Part shown: in pieces, positions 60,978 to 64,000 of the stretch | How the letters are laid out: each line of letters starts with the position of its first letter | How positions within the stretch are numbered: the first letter of the stretch is position 1 | Origin: Oenanthe sinensis | Lineage: Eukaryota > Streptophyta > Magnoliopsida > Apiales > Apiaceae | Assembly: GCA_028671895.1 (NCBI GenBank) | Contig: JAPMAC010000209.1 | Location: 20,792,501 to 20,856,500, forward strand | Direction: 5' to 3' | Length of the DNA stretch: 64,000 nucleotides | Position numbers and translations under genes: made by a program | The notes under the pieces: model-generated | What the model saw: only the letters and a program-made list of their open reading frames with translations | Told to the model about the DNA's origin: nothing | Database searches by the model: none

Positions 60978-61481
60978 GAATATATCAGTCACTTCAGGTA
61001 GCCTGAAGCTCACTTTCTTTTTCGTGACAGCACTTTGTCTCGTTATTATTGAAGAATCCTCCTCCGCTTGTTTATCATCATCAGCAGCATCCGCCTTCAA
61101 CTTCATTCTTTCCAAACAAAAACTATCTATAGGCAGTGGGTTTGATGTGATTACCTCAATAGATTTCTCTTCCTCGTACGCAGGGTGTACTCTGCCTGAG
61201 AATGGGACATTTAAGCTAGGTGAATTCATAATCCAATCTTGTAAAGTCTGTTTATGGACTCTCTTCAATATAGGCAGTATTTTATCCTGCTGATTAGGTG
61301 TTGCCAATGGCCTCTTCTTTGTATCTCTGGACGAGCATCTCGGCTTTATAAACTTGAATATGGCTGCTGATAATCCAAGACACCTTCTCCCAATAACATT
61401 TCGGTTTCCTGAGTTTTTATGGTCGTCTTCACGCACAATATCACAGGTTTTCACTTTTTCCCCGCTGGTGATGATCATCAT
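60972..61481 (-). CDS. Unrecognised plant protein, C-terminus truncated by element C
   Basis: I do not recognise this protein. The frame starts at ATG 61481 (a second ATG follows directly) and gives 169 aa. It is basic in the first third, Lys/Asp/Glu-rich in the middle, with KKKVSFRLPEVTDIF near the end. The last Cys and stop come from the LTR of element C. Before the insertion it would have ended about 14 residues further, at 55523, for about 181 aa. No stop lies just upstream of the ATG, so a further 5' exon is possible. It may be a small nuclear or disordered protein, but nothing visible proves a function. Confidence 0.55.
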   Translation of the reverse strand: MMIITSGEKVKTCDIVREDDHKNSGNRNVIGRRCLGLSAAIFKFIKPRCSSRDTKKRPLATPNQQDKILPILKRVHKQTLQDWIMNSPSLNVPFSGRVHPAYEEEKSIEVITSNPLPIDSFCLERMKLKADAADDDKQAEEDSSIITRQSAVTKKKVSFRLPEVTDIFC

Positions 61482-62609
61482 ACGACAACACAGAGGTTGA
61501 AGTAAGAATATGCACTAACTGGATTAAACATCACCAAATTTACGATGCAATATATAAAGAATGCATAGGATGCCATAGCAAGAATTGATAAATTCCAAGA
61601 ACTTTCGATACATTATAGGTAGTTAATATCAGTGAAAGCGAGGAGTTCAAGAGACGCCAAATACAAAGCATATGTTGGATTTGATCCTCTTAGATGCATG
61701 AACTGTTATTATAATGAATAAGCATATAAAAAGGCTAGTTTCGAAATCCTGCAACCTAATACTGACAAAACATGTAGTAAAAGGATGATATACAAGTAAA
61801 ATCTGAATAGTTTACATGTATTAAGACTCTTTCATTGGCTTGTCCGACACCGTCAACACTTGGCTAGGACAAGGTGGTATACATTGTCAAGATGAAGAGG
61901 TGAAGAATACAAAGGACCTACTTTAATTAGTTTACTATGTTCTTGATCACCTAATTGTCAACGACGGGCGAAAATTTAAAATGGACTCCCTAAAAATTTT
62001 ATCCCACCATAACTATAAAAAATATATAAAAAAAATAATATAATATAACAAAAGATTACTGTATTTTTTAAAAAAATTTCACTTATTTTCATCAAAATTT
62101 TATCAAGTTTGCTTGAAAATCTACTTTTTTGATAACAAATTTAATCACAATTCCTTTGTGACTCTTCTCGATTATCAACTCATCGTTTTGCTTTTTTTTT
62201 TTTCAATCCAGATAATTGCTTTTTAGGTAATATCATATAAATTTTATTAAAATTCTCACTAAAAGTAACATCATAATAACATCTCAAATAGATAGTTCAA
62301 ATTCAAAATTCTCACTAAAAGTTTGAAAAAAATGTATCTTTACATCAAAATAAAGACTATATATATGTGTGTGTGTGTTTTAAGACAAAATTTTACTAAC
62401 ACTAGATTATATTGTTTTGATATAAAATATATATAAACGAATATCAGTGCAACTCTATTTTTTTCTTTTTTAATAATGAATTATGCAGTTTTTCATAATA
62501 TAAATATATATATATATACATGTAATTAGTACTTATTTTTAGTTTTATAGGTAAATTATTAATTTATATTTTACAAATATTATTGACTTTGTAATTTTTT
62601 TAACTAGGT

Positions 62610-62639
<30 letters not shown>
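61482..62639. other. Upstream region of the minus-strand gene and AT-rich DNA
   Basis: No gene is seen. It should contain the promoter of the minus-strand gene if that gene is real. From about 61970 the sequence is strongly AT-rich, with a GT run near 62370 and TA runs near 62505 and 62612-62640. Confidence 0.6.
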
Positions 62640-62640
<1 letters not shown>

Positions 62641-64000
62641 TGAAAGTGTTTGACCTAAAACCAATCATGTATGATGAGTTAGGAAAAAATTTCTGCTACT
62701 TTTATTTGATAATAATAAAGTATTTATGTTACGGGCTTAATCTATTTGAAGTGTATTAAATAAGATGTTCCATAGTTTAGAGCAAAGCTTCTAGAATTAT
62801 AATGAGATTGTAATAATGAGATCTAGAAGATAATAGCTTTAGACTTAAACAGTTCCTGTTCATAGGATAACTAATTGGAAATTGGTAAATCCGTAAAGAT
62901 CAGTACATAATATGCTAGCTCTCTTAGGAGGATATCTGCTCTCATAGACATTTGTGTGGTGACACAAATGACTCACGTGAAGGAAGTGAATATCCTATGC
63001 TATTCTTAGATATGCAAGTTCAGGAATCTCTGGCCAGAGTGAATGAAATTAGAAAGAGTTTCTCATTTGCATTAAAAGGAACTTTGCATTATGAATAAGA
63101 AATCATATGATTAAATTAGATAGGCTTGACACGAGTTCCATGCCTTGTATTTAATCGGGATATTGAAGGGTAGAAGAAATTAATTGTACGGTAACTAATT
63201 ACTGACAGGTTCTAAGTATTCTAAGCAATGATTTCGTATTATCTTGATAGTCGCGATATGTTGAGAAACATCACTCACGATGTAGAATAAATATAATTAA
63301 TCAGATTAATTATATTTAATGAATTAATAGAATTCATATAAATAATAAATAAAATGTTTATTATTATTTATTTCTACTACCGGCTTAATATTGAACCTAA
63401 AGAGTCACACCATAAAAGAGATTAAATTAGAGATGAAGGAATAATTAATAATAGCTAGTCATTATTTATTTATGAAATAAATAATTATTTAGCAAATTTT
63501 ATAAATTAAGTAAATGAGATTTAATTGATTATAAATTATTTAAGATAAGATCTTAATATTATTAATTAAATATTTAATTAAAGTAATTAAATATGAAGAG
63601 AAAATAATTTTCTAAAAGAGTTTAGAAAAAGGAATTAATGATTAAAATAGTTTTAATCATTAACTAATTAATTAATAAGATTAATTGATTAAAAAGGGAA
63701 TTAATAATAAGATATTTATAGAAAATATCTCAGCTGAGATATTTGCCTATAAATATAGGATTATAAACCCTAATATTTCAACCCTAATATTTGTGAGAAA
63801 TATTTTAAAAGGGAGGCAACCCTAATTTCCTCTCTAGCCTCCTCCTTCATCTTTAAGTTTGATTCTTGGTGGATATCTTTAGAGCACTCCACACTTGAGG
63901 GGTGATTGCAAGGATTGAAGAACAAGATCTTTTCTAGCTGTTGCCGGAAAGCAATCGAGGTATTTTTCAATTTATAAAATAGTTTTTGTATCTATATGTA
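62640..64000 (+). repeat. Probable Copia LTR running off the right edge
   Basis: The order of motifs parallels the LTR of element E: a GACACGAG...ATGCCTTG...TTTAATC stretch (about 63130), GAGTCACAC with GAAGG (about 63400-63440), long AT-rich runs, then AAACCCTAA and CCTCTCT-rich sequence (63765-63845). The left end is not clear and the right end is outside the window. Confidence 0.5.

Overview
This is a 64 kb window of a nuclear flowering-plant genome, probably a eudicot. Two intron-bearing housekeeping genes match plant families closely: the PP4/PPX catalytic phosphatase subunit and a plant BPI/LBP-like protein. The rest is dominated by plant Copia and Gypsy LTR elements, one tRNA-derived SINE and a block that looks like organelle (probably mitochondrial) DNA. 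I cannot name the species.

Layout. 1-9758 is the 3' part of a large LTR element (A; its 5' LTR is outside the window) with a 1.45 kb 3' LTR. A is inserted in the integrase region of a decayed antisense Copia element (F, 9759-14459), whose leader carries a threefold tandem array that includes the primer binding site. 14460-16165 is AT-rich. 16166-16211 and 38775-41755 are two halves of one organelle-like block, split by a second, complete copy of the A family (B, 16212-38769, duplication CAAGA). B is itself split by a Copia element (E, 25955-36155, duplication GTAGA). The right LTR of E is split by a solo LTR (34423-35886). This makes four datable layers.

Gene island. 43360-48020 encodes the PP4 catalytic subunit (8 exons, 306 aa, one GC-AG intron, a SINE in intron 4). 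49538-55096 encodes a secreted BPI/LBP-family protein (6 exons, 487 aa) whose introns hold three separate tandem duplications. An unrecognised gene on the minus strand (coding part 61481-60983 plus 55569-55523) is broken near its C-terminus by an internally deleted Tat-like Gypsy element (C, 55570-60977, duplication GAATA). The right edge (about 62640-64000) looks like the start of another Copia LTR.

The A/B elements share several kilobases of nearly identical sequence but have no recognisable gag or pol. Their LTRs, iMet-type primer site and repeated polypurine tracts are intact, so they look like large non-autonomous elements related to Sirevirus-type Copia. E has LTRs differing at only about 8 of 1530 positions but a heavily broken coding region, so it probably moved as an already defective copy. 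I see no new enzymatic system. The most unusual items are the A/B family, the triplicated primer site in F, the defective but young E, and the both-strand-open repeat array rich in GGCGCGCC in C. All coordinates and difference counts were read by hand and not computed.
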